64,000 nt of DNA from Tetragonia tetragonoides (taxonomy: Eukaryota; Streptophyta; Magnoliopsida; Caryophyllales; Aizoaceae), in the NCBI GenBank assembly GCA_038025085.1, contig CM076146.1, forward strand, positions 16,962,001 through 17,026,000, read 5' to 3'. Shown in pieces: positions 23,186 through 34,027 of this stretch; within the stretch, counting starts at the first letter, position 1, and each line of letters begins with the position of its first letter. The notes under the pieces are model-generated. The model saw only the letters and a list, made by a program, of their open reading frames with translations. It ran no database searches and was not told the origin of the DNA. The translations under genes were made by a program, and so were the position numbers.

Positions 23186-24161
23186 ATGGCCTTGTATGTG
23201 AGTTTAACCGATATCCCTCGGTTTTTGTTGATCGACATTATGTGCCTAGTAGCATCTTCCTCCCATGCGGATTACGCCAACTTGCGAATAAGGTTTGATT
23301 TACTATATTTGAGACAATACTAAGGTTGTGTTTGGTTTGGTGTTTGAACAATAGTTTATTTATATATAAGTACTTACTTTAATGGTTTGATCCATGTACA
23401 TTACAATATGTGATAGTTGTTTCTTAAAATAACTTGATAAATCATTGTATTTGACAATTACAGTTCGAGGTTGTTCAATCAAATTGGCTTGGATGACCAT
23501 GTCCTCCAGAAAATTTCTTTTGACTCTTATGCACTCGAGACCGAGCTTTTGTATAACCCAATCCCTTGGAGCCTTCGAGAATTGCTAAGGAATTCTGCTA
23601 ACTTGGGCAACCCTTCCTCATTGTTCTACGTGGGCTTGGTAATAATCCTATGAAACGGTCCATAAAGATTAATTAATTTTTGTCATGCATTATGTTATTT
23701 GATAATAATTCCCCAGTTTGTTAATATTAATGTTTCTCCAGATTAAATACTTTTTCCACGGATTAACTTTCTTTGAAAGAGCAGTCGCAATAGGTCATCC
23801 TATGTCAATGTACTTCTTAAGCATTATTCTGATGTGTAGTGGTGATGGACAATCCGTGACGAGAGGAATTGAAATGATGGGCAAAGCCTCAAGTAACGTA
23901 AGGGGACTAGGCATTATACAATGCCGTCGATTTTGTTATAGGTTTTGTCCCCTCGTTCGTCTTTCTCCACCCCCAATACCGGAATATACGTGGCCATTTT
24001 TGTTTTGTGACGATGCTATGGTTCACGATCCAGATAGGAGTTGGGATGAGGGGGATAATTTCAATGCTGAAGTGGAGGATAGGGGTCCACATTGCCCTGT
24101 GTGTAGGAGTTGCCGGGAAGTACGTTTCTTTAAAGAACATGCATATACGCTTTACATGTAA
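23186..24161 (+). CDS. F-box/Sel1-like protein, intact (233 aa, three exons)
   Basis: Exons are 23186-23292 (107 nt), 23464-23638 (175 nt) and 23742-24161 (420 nt), with AG|GTTTGA, ACAG|T, G|GTAATA and CCAG|A junctions. Intron phases are 2 and 0 as in all relatives here, and the joined frame has no stop. The N-terminus contains an F-box (SLTDIPRFLLIDIMCLVA, SKP1 binding). The middle has Sel1/TPR-like helices (NLGNPSSLFYVGL; FFERAVAIGHPMSMYFLSII). The C-terminus has a Cys-rich HCPVCRSCREVRFF that may bind a metal. By analogy it would be an SCF ubiquitin-ligase adaptor; its target is unknown. It is the only copy in the window with every exon open, so it is the best candidate for a working gene. 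Confidence 0.8.
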
Positions 24162-24915
24162 CATAATAACTTCTTTAAGTTTGTTGTGTGATAACTATGT
24201 TTAATTAAGTTTGATGTGTAAATTTGCATAAAAAAAATGACACCTTTTTCTTGTCTACATAATTTTGCAATTCGCAATTGCCCACAGCATAAGGGCAAGT
24301 ATTTTGAACGAACGTAATGATTATCGGTAGAGTTAAAGAGATCGGTAGACATATGCAATCAATATTTTTAACCTCGCAATATTAAAGGAACAACATCTGA
24401 GCAAGTATGCATAAAATATTTCTTTGGGTGTACATAGGAACAAAAGCTTTAAAGAAACAGTTTTTTGGTTGGAAAAGTCATATGTAGAATTAATTAAAAA
24501 AAATTTTATATGTTTAATAACAATCATTTATGACCAAAGAATAAAATATAGTATTGTTATTAAGCTGGAAAAGAAGAGTTGGGTTTTGGCGTTTTGTCAT
24601 TTTGGCGGGAAATTCTACGTCACTTAAGTTAATAAAAGAATTGTTACAAACTTTCAGAGCATTTATTTTTCAACAATTCCAATGCCATGGAAACAACATA
24701 ACAACTTCTTTTGCTGTCATTGTCATGCATGTACTTTGACTCCCATGAGACCGACACGTTATTCCTAGGGATTCGTTCCGTTGTTCTTTTTTTGCGGGAA
24801 AATAACCGCCATTTTTTCCCATTATCCTAATCCTTCATAACACATTCCATTTACATAGTAACAACAAACAAGTTAACATAATATTATTCAGCTTTCCTTT
24901 CATTTCTTTCACTCC
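24162..24915. other. Intergenic sequence with a dispersed repeat
   Basis: No supported gene. Positions 24283-24325 repeat the hAT-like segment at 8744-8786 with few changes (shared core GAACGAACGTAATGATTATC). Confidence 0.5.
24283..24325. repeat. 43-bp dispersed repeat shared with 8744-8786
   Basis: Both places read CACAGCATAAGGGCAA, then two or three variable bases, then TTGAACGAACGTAATGATTA. At 8744 it lies inside a hAT-like fragment, which suggests that this is a second remnant of the same element. Confidence 0.6.
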
Positions 24916-24937
24916 AAAAAAAAAAAAAAAAAAAAAA
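24916..24937. repeat. Poly(A) tract (22 bp)
   Basis: Uninterrupted run of A. The context does not show a retroposon attached to it. Confidence 0.8.
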
Positions 24938-24964
24938 GAAACTTTCCTTTCATTTGTAAACCCT

Positions 24965-24996
24965 CACGTGACTTGGCTTCAAGTTGCCTATAAATA
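24965..24996 (+). promoter_or_regulatory. G-box and TATA box before a small ORF
   Basis: CACGTG at 24965-24970 is followed by TATAAATA at 24989-24996. Transcription would begin near 25025, leaving a leader of about 55 nt before the ATG at 25080. Confidence 0.45.
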
Positions 24997-25079
24997 TGTA
25001 GGGATGGCAGAGGTTAGAGATAAATACGCGCAGCGCTCACACAGCAAGCCTTTTTCACAAAACCTAAAGTCCATTCCAA

Positions 25080-25235
25080 ATGGTGAAGAGTAAATCAAGA
25101 GAGGGCGTGAGTCGAGAACCAGTGCTGGGAATAAGAAAAAGTCATGCAAGGAGAAAGCTTGAGATTAGGATATTCATGAGGGAACTAATGCACCGGACAG
25201 GAAGTCTGACTGTTGGGCGTATCATCGACAGTTAA
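25080..25235 (+). CDS. Candidate small basic protein (51 aa), unrecognised
   Basis: An ATG at 25080 opens a 51-codon frame starting MVKSKSREGVSREPVLGIRK and ending GRIIDS before TAA. It is Arg/Lys-rich, with a central HARRKLEIRIFMREL segment that could form an amphipathic basic helix. It sits 84 bp downstream of a good TATAAATA and about 110 bp downstream of a CACGTG G-box, the layout of a normal plant promoter. I recognise no family. It may be a small regulatory or DNA-binding peptide, the first exon of a larger gene, or chance. Confidence 0.33.
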   Translation: MVKSKSREGVSREPVLGIRKSHARRKLEIRIFMRELMHRTGSLTVGRIIDS

Positions 25236-25291
25236 ATATTTTACGTTTTTACGCTTTTACGCTCCTACTACGTAGTAAGACAATCCGTTTA

Positions 25292-25399
25292 CATCTGTTG
25301 GAGATGGATAATGCCTTTTGTAAGTAAGCATTATTCGTATTTAATTACTCAGGTCATCTGTTAGATATGGATTCCATTTGTAAGTAAGCATTATTCGTA
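25292..25399. repeat. Direct duplication, ~60-bp offset
   Basis: TTGTAAGTAAGCATTATTCG occurs twice, preceded each time by CATCTGTT and a GGAT-containing stretch. This is two imperfect copies downstream of the small ORF. Confidence 0.7.
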
Positions 25400-25575
25400 A
25401 TCGTATGTACGTGGGTCATCTTAAATTGTTCCTAAGTTGGTGTTGGCATCAGATTTGTTTGTTATTTTTGGACCTGATGTGATCCCCACTTTGGTAATTG
25501 ATGTAAGTGGAAGTTTGTTTAATATATTGAAGCATTTCGGAGTACATTTTGTCTTTCCATGTTTGAGTTCTTATT

Positions 25576-26166
25576 AATATTTGTACAATGAAATTGATAG
25601 TAACAACGTACAAGCACGAAGTATTTTACACGAAATACCAAAGGATACCAAAGCCAAAATTATAACCTTCACTATCCTCTTGAGAAATGTAATTACAATT
25701 TTTATTACATTTACATTGATCAGGACGGGATGAAATGCAAGCCAACAAACCACCACTGCTAAATTGTTCTGAAATATTATGGTTTGTTTTGTGAGTCACA
25801 TGCTCGCTACCCCATGAGTAGTTACCAGTGTCCAATCATTATGGAATACATCTTAAATTTTTTGAGTTGCTATTAATTTTTGTACAATGATATTGATAGT
25901 AACAAACATACAAGCACGAAGTATTTTGCACGTATGTTGCTGGAAATACCTTTAACTTTTGTACCATGAAATTGATAGTAACAACGTAAAAGCACGAATC
26001 ATTTTGCACGTATTTTGCACGAAATACCAAAGGATACCCTAGCCAAGATTATAACCATGAGTAGTTACCAGGGTCCAATCATTTTGGAATACATCATCTT
26101 AAATTGTTTGAGTTGCCATTAATATTTGTACAAGCACGAAGTATTTTGCACGAAATACCAAAGGAT
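25576..26166. repeat. Degenerate tandem repeats
   Basis: Phrases such as ACAAGCACGAAGTATTTTGC, CGAAATACCAAAGGAT, GAAATTGATAGTAACAACGT and GGTCCAATCATTTTGGAATA recur two to four times in changing order. This indicates repeated local duplication. No coding frame is convincing. Confidence 0.65.
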
Positions 26167-26482
26167 TACATAAAATTAAGAAGACAAAGGGATAATTTTG
26201 TAGGCGCTAAATAAATTAAGAAGACCTAAGTGGTAACTTTGTAGTAGGTCAGCTGATTAATTAGTCCACGTGAATGGACGAAAAATACATTTGTGTGGGA
26301 ACAACATAGTATTGTGGTCAATATTGAATACTTTTAACACTGATTCATGAAACGATGTTTTAATGGGAACAACTTACAAGAGGATATCAGTTTAGAACGT
26401 GAACTGAATAACTTTTTGAAAAGGCGGGTTTCTTAATTGTGAGGGGTTGCGTTTTTAAAATCGTTATATGAAAAGACTTCCC

Positions 26483-26634
26483 TATATAAATACCAGTCTC
26501 ATTCTCATGTTTATATCCACAATTTCAATGCAGTTGTTCCCATTGTGGTTTCTATCCCTCTTTTTCCCCAGCCCCTACCCTTCTGGTTTTAGATAGCTAG
26601 TTACCCAATAGCCCAAATTAAGTTCAGTTGTTCC
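26483..26634 (+). promoter_or_regulatory. TATA box and duplicated leader of the F-box copy at 26701
   Basis: TATATAAATA at 26483-26492 precedes two copies of a leader segment, each beginning CAGTTGTTCCCATT (26531 and 26625) and continuing into TTAGATAGCTAGTTACC-like sequence. The relative at 42287 has one copy (TTCAGTTGTTACCATTGTGG near 42210), so the leader was duplicated here. Confidence 0.55.
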
Positions 26635-26700
26635 CATTTAGGATTCTAAACCTCAATTCTTCCCCATCCACTAACCTTCTCTGTGTGAGATAGTTACCAA

Positions 26701-27649
26701 ATGTCCCCAATGAAGCGTTTCCCATTGACAGACATTGAAGTTGGGCTACTGTCCAAAATAGCTTGCCGAGTCGCATGCAATTCTTTGGAGGATCTTGCCA
26801 ACTTGAAGCAAATGTATATGTGTTGTTATTGCTTATTTATGACTTTAAATTTGAAGACAGTATGTTCATACTCTTTCATAATAATGTATGAAGTTGCGTG
26901 ATTGTATATTAGACAACCTAATAATGAAAGTTCTAGATTGTATTAATTCATGAGTGATCTTTATTTGTGAAATGGTGATTTTTATTAAATTAATCGTTTT
27001 TAACAGTTGCAGGAAATTGAACGTAATTTGTGAGGAGAAAGAAGTCCTACGGCATGTGTGCATGGATAGACTTGGTTCAGGTCCCACTTTCGATGAGAAC
27101 CAAAATTCCTTTGTAACTGATTGCATCAATGCGAGTAACGCTAGCGCAATGTTCTTCGATGGGATGGTAAGGGTAGGCTCCTTTATTTATGAATATAGTG
27201 CACATATCTATCTTATCAACATTAATTTCAATATTTTTTCTAGACAAAATACTTTGATCATTACCGATTTTCGGCGGGAGAAAAATCTCTGGAAGAAGCA
27301 GTGGAACATGGTCATCCTATGGCATCGTATGTGTTGAGCCTTCTCCTAATGTGTAAGGGCGACGACTTGTCTATCGAAAGAGGAGTTGATATGATGGGGA
27401 AGGCAGCATCAGAGCTTGGAGGAGCGGGCATTGTAAAGTGTAGACTAAAGGTGTATGAATTTTGTCCTATTTTAGTCCGGCCTTTTTTGAAATGGCCGTT
27501 TTTGTTCTGTAATGATGCGGAGGAGCACGACCCAAACATTTTTTTGGTTTGAAGACGACTGTTTCTATGAAACTTTGGAGGACATGGGTCCTAAATGTTT
27601 CATTTGTCGAAGTGCTCGAGAGCTTAAATTTTTTAGAAAATTTGTTTGA
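26701..27649 (+). pseudogene. F-box/Sel1-like copy with a late frameshift in a T run
   Basis: Exons are 26701-26813 (113 nt), 27007-27166 (160 nt) and 27244-27552 up to the first stop. Exon 1 has an F-box (FPLTDIEVGLLSKIACRVA). Exon 3 encodes a Sel1-like GEKSLEEAVEHGHPMASYVL and IERGVDMMGKAASELGGAGI. A run of seven T at about 27539-27545 shifts the frame and ends the protein at IFLV. With six T the frame would continue through WFEDDCFYETLEDMGPKCF and CRSARELKFFRKFV to a stop at 27647-27649, matching the copy at 42287. The exon 1 donor is AT|GTATAT where the relative has AG|GTATAT. The product might survive with a shortened C-terminus, or this may be a pseudogene or a sequencing error. Confidence 0.72.
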
Positions 27650-28192
27650 CAAATAACCAACGTATTTGTAACCATGTGTACCTTCCTAGTACTGTTTCGC
27701 GGAATACAAAGGGACATGTGTAAACACAATTGGATGAATTTTTTAGAATGAATGAGTTTTGCTCTGTTTATGAAAACCAAATATGCACAATTGAGTTATA
27801 ATGAATGAGATATGTACATATGTTCAAACATCGTTGTTCCCGTAATTGTCAGATTATTAAAAAATGACAAAAAAAAATGGTGTTCCATGAGGCTTTTCAT
27901 CTATATTTTATAATTAACTAAAAAAGATGGTGTTAAGGTAAAATGTTAACTTACTGGTCGAGTAATTCATTAGTCCATTGTTGCTTTGCTTGGTACTTAG
28001 GGGTCACAAGCATTCTCTATGTGCGCAGTGCTACGGCCCCTAAAAACGTCCTAAAAATGGTCGAGGACTATATTTGAAATGGTCGCTCCCTATTCCTACC
28101 CACTCCTCCACTCCAACTCTCCCGTCGAAGGTGGACACTTATCAATAGTCATAATTTGTTTCGTTTGCTAGACACTTAATAGATCGCCACAC
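27650..28192. other. Intergenic sequence
   Basis: No gene seen. A GTTGTTCC motif at 27833-27840 lies downstream of the F-box copy. Confidence 0.5.
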
Positions 28193-28400
28193 AACAACCA
28201 TACACTGGAACATCCACTACACGGGTTCAACGGAATTTAGGTCTCTATATTCTATGAACATATAATTAATAACAACGATTCATATCGTGACATATATATC
28301 GAAACAACAACCATACACTGGAACATCAACTACACGGGATCAACCGAATTTAGGTCTCTATATTCTATGGACATATAATTAGTAACAACGATAGGATATA
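28193..28400. repeat. Direct duplication, 113-bp offset
   Basis: AACAACCATACACTGGAACA, TTTAGGTCTCTATATTCTAT and ACATATAATTA occur in both halves with a handful of substitutions, each copy about 90 bp. Confidence 0.8.
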
Positions 28401-28664
28401 TTGTAAATGTTTTAATCTTTGGTTAGTAGAAATTTCATTCTGCTATATTTTCAACTCTTGAGACTGGAAAAGTACTTGAAATTCTTATTCCACTATTTTT
28501 AAAACAGTTTCCCTAGTGCAGACCATCTAATACCGTTGATAGGACTTATTATATAGGAACAACAGACGTAATGAAAATCGCTTGGTTTAAATTGAAATAC
28601 ATTGTTGTAAATAAAAACAAGCAAGTAAAATGAGTCAAGCCCAAAAAAATATGCACGCCCTGGT

Positions 28665-28780
28665 CACGTGTTGAATGTACCGCTAGCTCCCACCAGTATT
28701 TGAGAGCAAAAGACTTCAGATCCCCACAAAAGCATTGCCTCTTTCTCTCCCTCTCCCTCTCTCCCTCTCCCTCTCTCTCA
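28665..28780 (+). promoter_or_regulatory. G-box and pyrimidine-rich leader of gene A
   Basis: GGTCACGTG with the G-box CACGTG at 28665-28670 lies about 165 bp before the ATG. The paralogue gene B has the same AGGTCACGTGT at 48891. A (TCTCCC)n/(CT)n tract at about 28740-28780, typical of plant 5' leaders, follows. Confidence 0.45.
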
Positions 28781-30977
28781 ACTATTGTTCATCTTCCGTG
28801 AAGTGACCTCGGTTTTCAACGAGTAAAAGAGTATGGATAAAGACGACGAATCTATTGTAAGTCACTAAAAATTGTATTGTGCAGTTTACTTACTAAATTT
28901 AAGCTTGATTTATCTAATTGTTTCTATATAGTACTGTACTTGTTTATTGTGTGTTGGGGGTGCCTGGGTGGGGGTTTTACTGTTGTCGTCGAACCCATAT
29001 GACGGCTATATTTGTTTGCATAAGTAGGCCAAACTTATTAATTTGCAGGTCCAAATACCCGCTCTTTCGTCAATTTGCCATCGATTTTGGACATTTTTCA
29101 ACCATCGCTCCCTAAATTTGGACTTCAATTTCAGTATAGTAATTAGTAATTTACAATTTGATAAGTGCATGTTCTGTAATAACTAGGGTTTATCTCAGTA
29201 AAGAACTAAGGTCTTTATTTTGGTTTATTTCCATCCATTTCCATGATTTTAATGATGTTTTTGACCCCTTTTATGGCCAGTTCCTATTTAAATATATCCT
29301 GTGTAATATACAAACCACAAACATTCGCACTTGTATAGTGGTTTGTTTTAAAAATGAACATCGAGAGAAACTATTGCTCCAAGTAGAATTCTATACTTCA
29401 TTACATTTTGTCAGAAACCTAAAGGTTAAAGAAGTACTCAGTTTTAAGGGGATTAATGAAGTATCAGCGGCATGTGGTGGCATCATCTTCACTGGTAACT
29501 TTATATGTTTGAAACTATTAAACGGTTTGAGTATTGTTTAAAAAAAAAAGCTGATTTTTTGGAGTATGTTGTTTTCAATTTGTTTTAAATTGGAGACCTG
29601 AAATGTAAAACATATTTAAAATGTAATGGTTGATTTGTAATGGCGGTCAAATATTTGCAGCCTAACTATGATGGGACTGCTGAATATACACTGCCTAGTG
29701 ATGAAACGTCAACTAAGGAACGCATGGTACAAGCCACGGCTGCAAGCGCATCAAATGAGGAACTTCAACAATATCATGAAACAGCTTATTCTACAGATGG
29801 ACCAAGACCCGAGTTGCATACAAAAGACAATGCTGAAGCTTCGCATTTTACTAATAAGGTAGCCAGAGTAGAACTTGCTACAGGTTGTCCTAACACTTCC
29901 CCATCAAATGATGAATCTCAACAAACTCGTGATGGTTGTCCTCATGCTTATGCTGCAGCAGGTAACCTAAATACCATTGAAGCTGATTACAGTACTGATG
30001 CACCCTTAAGTGAGATACAAACAAAACTACAAACTACACATCAGAGTTCTACAGCCCAAGTCAGTGGTGATGGCTAGGGAGGTGGTGATAGTCATGGTGT
30101 CGAAGCTTCAGTAACAATACAAAACACACCAAGAAAGGATGCTGTAGATTCTCAAAGTACTGATGGACCATCAATTGAGTTAAAACAGTACCACAATCTA
30201 CACCTGAGAATTGTACAGGCAAAGGCATTGGTCATGGTGACCCAGGTTTAGAAGCAATAGCAATAACAGTAACAATAGGAGGTGATACTGGGGGTATGAC
30301 GAATGATGCTACTGGAGAAGCTTCTCATAAATTCAGTCATGTATCTGACGAAGGTGCACGTGAAAAGGGTTCAGTAATTTCCCCAAAGAACACCATTGGT
30401 TTTGAAGTTACAACTGAATCAGATTTGTCAAGTGAAGACGAAGAAGACTCTTCATCGTTGGTTGTAGAGCTGGTCCGAAATAGGAATAATCCTGCTGAAA
30501 TTAGACGTTATACTCACATCGGGTGTACGACGAATGATGACGGTCGTGAAGGGCCTTTACTTGAGAGAGATGAAGAAGGTTTAGAAGACAACAATAAGAC
30601 ATCCATGGAGGAAAAACAGGAACACTATGATCAACCAAGAAAAGACCTCGGTGTAGTAGCATTGACATCATTAGGACATGGAGATGGTTTCATTTGGGGG
30701 GTGCGTAAAGGAGCATCAACTGAGGTAAATGAAGTTTAATAAATTACCTGCTGTAGTTTACTTTAGTGTAAATTACACATAATATAATACAAAGTAGTGT
30801 GTGTTGATGGTCTCTGCTGTAAAACTTGAAAGTATGAAAATATGGCGTGATGTTACTAAGAAAATGTTTATCAGCAACAGAAAATTACCCCATGTCTTAT
30901 TTAATTTGTCTTATTAAATTATCCCTACCCCCGGATAGGCTATGAATGGTGTAACACCAATGCTTTGTTGTTAATAG

Positions 30978-32642
30978 GAAAGTATTGATCAGCAAAAGGA
31001 AAGGCCACAACCTAATGTGGTGGAGCAGGAATCAGAAAAGGACAAGGTACTCCAATTGCTCCATGTTTTATTCAATTAGCCCTATTCATGGATAGGCTAC
31101 AAATTGTGTAACAAAAATGGATTGTTTTTACTAGGAAAGTATAGAAGAGCACAGGGAATCAGAAGAAAAAGTTGTGGAGAAGCAGGAACCAGAAGAGGAC
31201 AAGGTACTCCAATTGCTCCATGTTTTAGTCAATTAGCCCTATTGACGGATAGGGTGTAAATTGTGTAACAAAAATGGTTTGTTGTCACTAGGAAAATATT
31301 GAAGAGCATAGAGAACCAGAAGAAAAAGTTGAGGAGCAAGAGCCAGAAAAGGACAAGATACTACAATTGCTCCATGTTTATTCAATTAGCCCTATTCAAG
31401 GATAGGCTACAAATTGTGTAACAAAAATGAAATGTTGTTACTAGGAAATTATTGAAGAGCACGAGGATCCAGGACATATAGTTATGGAGGAGCAGGAACC
31501 AGTAAAGGATAAGATACTACAATTGCTCCACATTTTATTAAATTAGCTCTATTGAAGGATAGGCTATAAATTGTGTATTAAAAATGGATTGTTGTTACTA
31601 GAAAAGTATTGAAGAGCACAAGGATCCAGGACAAATAGTTGTGCAGAAGCAGGAACCAGTAAAGGACAAGGTACTAGAATTGCTCCATGTTTTATTCACT
31701 TAGCCCTATTGACGGATAGGCTGTAAACTAAATTATGTAACAAAAATGGATTGTTGTTACTAGGAAATTATTGAAGAGCACAAGGATCCAGGACAAATAG
31801 TTGTGGAGGAGCAGGAACCAGTAAAGGACAAGGTACTAGAATTGCTCCATGTTTTATTCACTTAGCCCTATTGACGGATAGGCTGTAAACTAAATTGAGT
31901 AACAAAAATGGATTGTTGTTACTAGAAAAGTATTGAAGAGCACAAGGATCCAGGACAAATAGTTGTGCAGAAGCAAGAACCAGTAAAGGACAAGGTACTA
32001 GAATTGCTCCATGTTTTATTCACTTAGCCCTATTGACGGATAGGCTGTAAACTAAATTCTGTAACAAAAATGGATTGTTGTTACTAGGAAAGTATTGAAG
32101 AGCACAAGGATCCAGGACAAATAGTTGTGGAGGAGCAGGAACTAGTAAAGGACAAGGTACTAGAATTGCTCCATGTTTTATTCACTTAGCGCTATTGACG
32201 GATAGGCTGTAAACTAAATTGTGTAACAAAAATCGATTGTTGTTACTAGAAAAGTATTGAAGAGCACAAGGATCCACGACAAATAGTTGTTGAGGAGCAG
32301 GAACCAATAAAGGACAAGGTACTAGAATTGTTCCTTGTTTTATTCACTTAGCCCTATTGACGGATAGGCTGTAAACTAAATTGTCTAACAAAAATGGATT
32401 GTTGTTACTAGGAAAGTATTGAATAGAAGAAGGATCCAGGACAAATAGTTGTGGAGGAGCAGGAACCAGTAAAGGACAAGGTACTAGAATTGCTCCATGT
32501 TTTATTCACTTAGCTCTATTGACGGATAGGCTGTAAACTAAATTGTGTAACAAAAATGGATTGTTGTTACTAGGAAAGTATTTAAGAGCACAAGGAACAA
32601 GGAGAAGAATTCTTGGAGGAGCAGGAATTGGAGAAGGCCACG
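30978..32642 (+). repeat. Tandem exon-intron array: 11 copies of a 69-nt exon
   Basis: Exons start at 30978, 31135, 31292, 31445, 31602, 31764, 31926, 32088, 32250, 32412 and 32574. The last six intervals... from 31602 onward are exactly 162 bp each. Ten exons are 69 nt and one is 66 nt, all bounded by a CTAG or ATAG acceptor and, in nine of eleven, a GTACT donor. All are phase 0-0, so any number keeps the frame. The typical peptide begins ESIEEHKDPGQIVV and ends in an acidic EEQEPVKDK. Copies alternate between a GGAGGAG and a GCAGAAG version, showing dimer-wise growth. Donors of copies 3 and 4 are AT instead of GT. Copies 10 and 11 carry stops (TAG at 32424, TAA at 32583). Confidence 0.9.
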
Positions 32643-33207
32643 GTACTTCACAGGCTTCATGTTTTTTTAATTTATCCTGTTTCACGGATACCCTATGGCT
32701 AGCTAACTACACCATGTTGTACCATGAATACGAACAGACAGTTCACATCCATATGTAAATGTGATTTAAGGATTACGATTTGGAGTGAAATATAATATTA
32801 TTATAAATATAAAGGATGATTGGTGTTGTTTTTGTACTGTTGTAGGGACAGGATGGGGATACACGAGAAAACCCGGTTGTGATTAGGATGGAAACAAAAA
32901 TACAAAAGAAGAGGACTAAACAATGGAAGAGCGGAGAGGAATGTTCTGGTCAAAAGGGATGTAATGAAAGAAGAGTGAGGACAAGATCAAGCAGTAGTAC
33001 AAAAGGAATGGCCACGTATAGTAATGACATGGTAAATGGAGTCAACCCGTATAGGATTTTAATGTGTTGCTTGATAATGTAAAATTTTGGCTTCAATATG
33101 TAATGACACATCATCAATGCTGTGTATGTTAGGGAACAAGGGTGTAGCGATGAAACAAAAGCAAGAAATAGACGAAGTCTTAAGGGAAATTTTTGCCGGA
33201 GAGAACA

Positions 33208-33405
33208 ACTTAAGTACAAACTCCGGTGATACACCCAAAGAAGGCCTACCCAGTCAATCTCAAAGCGAGGAGGGGGTTGATGCAGCAATGACAATGGAGG
33301 GAGGAGGTGCTTGTGAAATAAAGAAAAGAGGAAGACCCGTGTTACCTGCACCAGCCAAGATTTATGTAAGGCATCTTAAGTACAAACTCCGGTGATACAC
33401 CCAAT
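33208..33405. repeat. 30-bp exact duplication replacing an intron boundary
   Basis: CTTAAGTACAAACTCCGGTG followed by ATACACCCAA occurs in coding sequence at about 33209-33238 and again at about 33375-33404, at the place where gene B has an intron and acceptor before the conserved domain. The second copy has no plausible intron in front of it. Confidence 0.85.
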
Positions 33406-34027
33406 TGTCAGATTTTACCCACATAAGGTCGTTAGCCTTTGTGAGAATCTGACAGGTCAGCAAAAAGAATGGCTAACAGGAACCGGATGGGAGCGAGTGT
33501 TACAATTTGACCTTGATTGGGTGGACAAGATTCACGCCCACAGGCTAAGCAAGAGGTTTAACACAAAAACTTGTGAACTCACCTTAAGAACAGAAGATGA
33601 GGAAGGAGGTTTGAAGAAGGTGAAAATCACCCCTCTCATGGTAGGGTTGGTACTTGGAATCCCTGCCCATCCAGACTTGGAGCCAGTTCCTCTAGCTAGA
33701 CAAACTGACAAGGTGGTAAAGGATTTGAGAGATGAGTACGAAAACAAAGGGGGAATAGATGAGTACTATGTCAAACAGAAGTGCATCGAAGAGCACGTGG
33801 ATCGGGAAAAGTTCCTTAGGAACTTTGTTTTCTATTGCCTTCAAAATATCACGTGCCACAAAACGAGCAACTTGTACAGCCCTCATCATGTTCGGGCTCT
33901 TACACCAGAAATTGTTAGCGAATTGGATTGTTATAACTGGGGAGCATATGTGTTGGATTGGATATGTGATAGGCAGAAAACGAACGAGAAAAAATCTAGA
34001 GTTTACAGATCAGCTATTTTGTTAATA
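33392..34027 (+). CDS. Gene A conserved domain exon (Ulp1-associated N-terminal type)
   Basis: Long exon reading SLCENLTGQQKEWLTGTGWE, then LSKRFNTKTCELTL, KITPLMVGLVLGIPAHP, KFLRNFVFYCLQNITCH and YNWGAYVLDWICD. The pattern 'G-[WF]-x(2)-[FV]-L ... L-S-K-R-F ... I-T-P-x-M-[IV]-G ... G-I-P' is that of the plant-specific region found N-terminal to transposon-associated Ulp1 domains and loosely like the plant mobile domain. Gene B carries the same domain at 52266-52900 with clear similarity throughout. The domain frame itself is open, and the exon's 5' boundary is damaged (see the 30-bp duplication). Function unknown. Confidence 0.7.
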
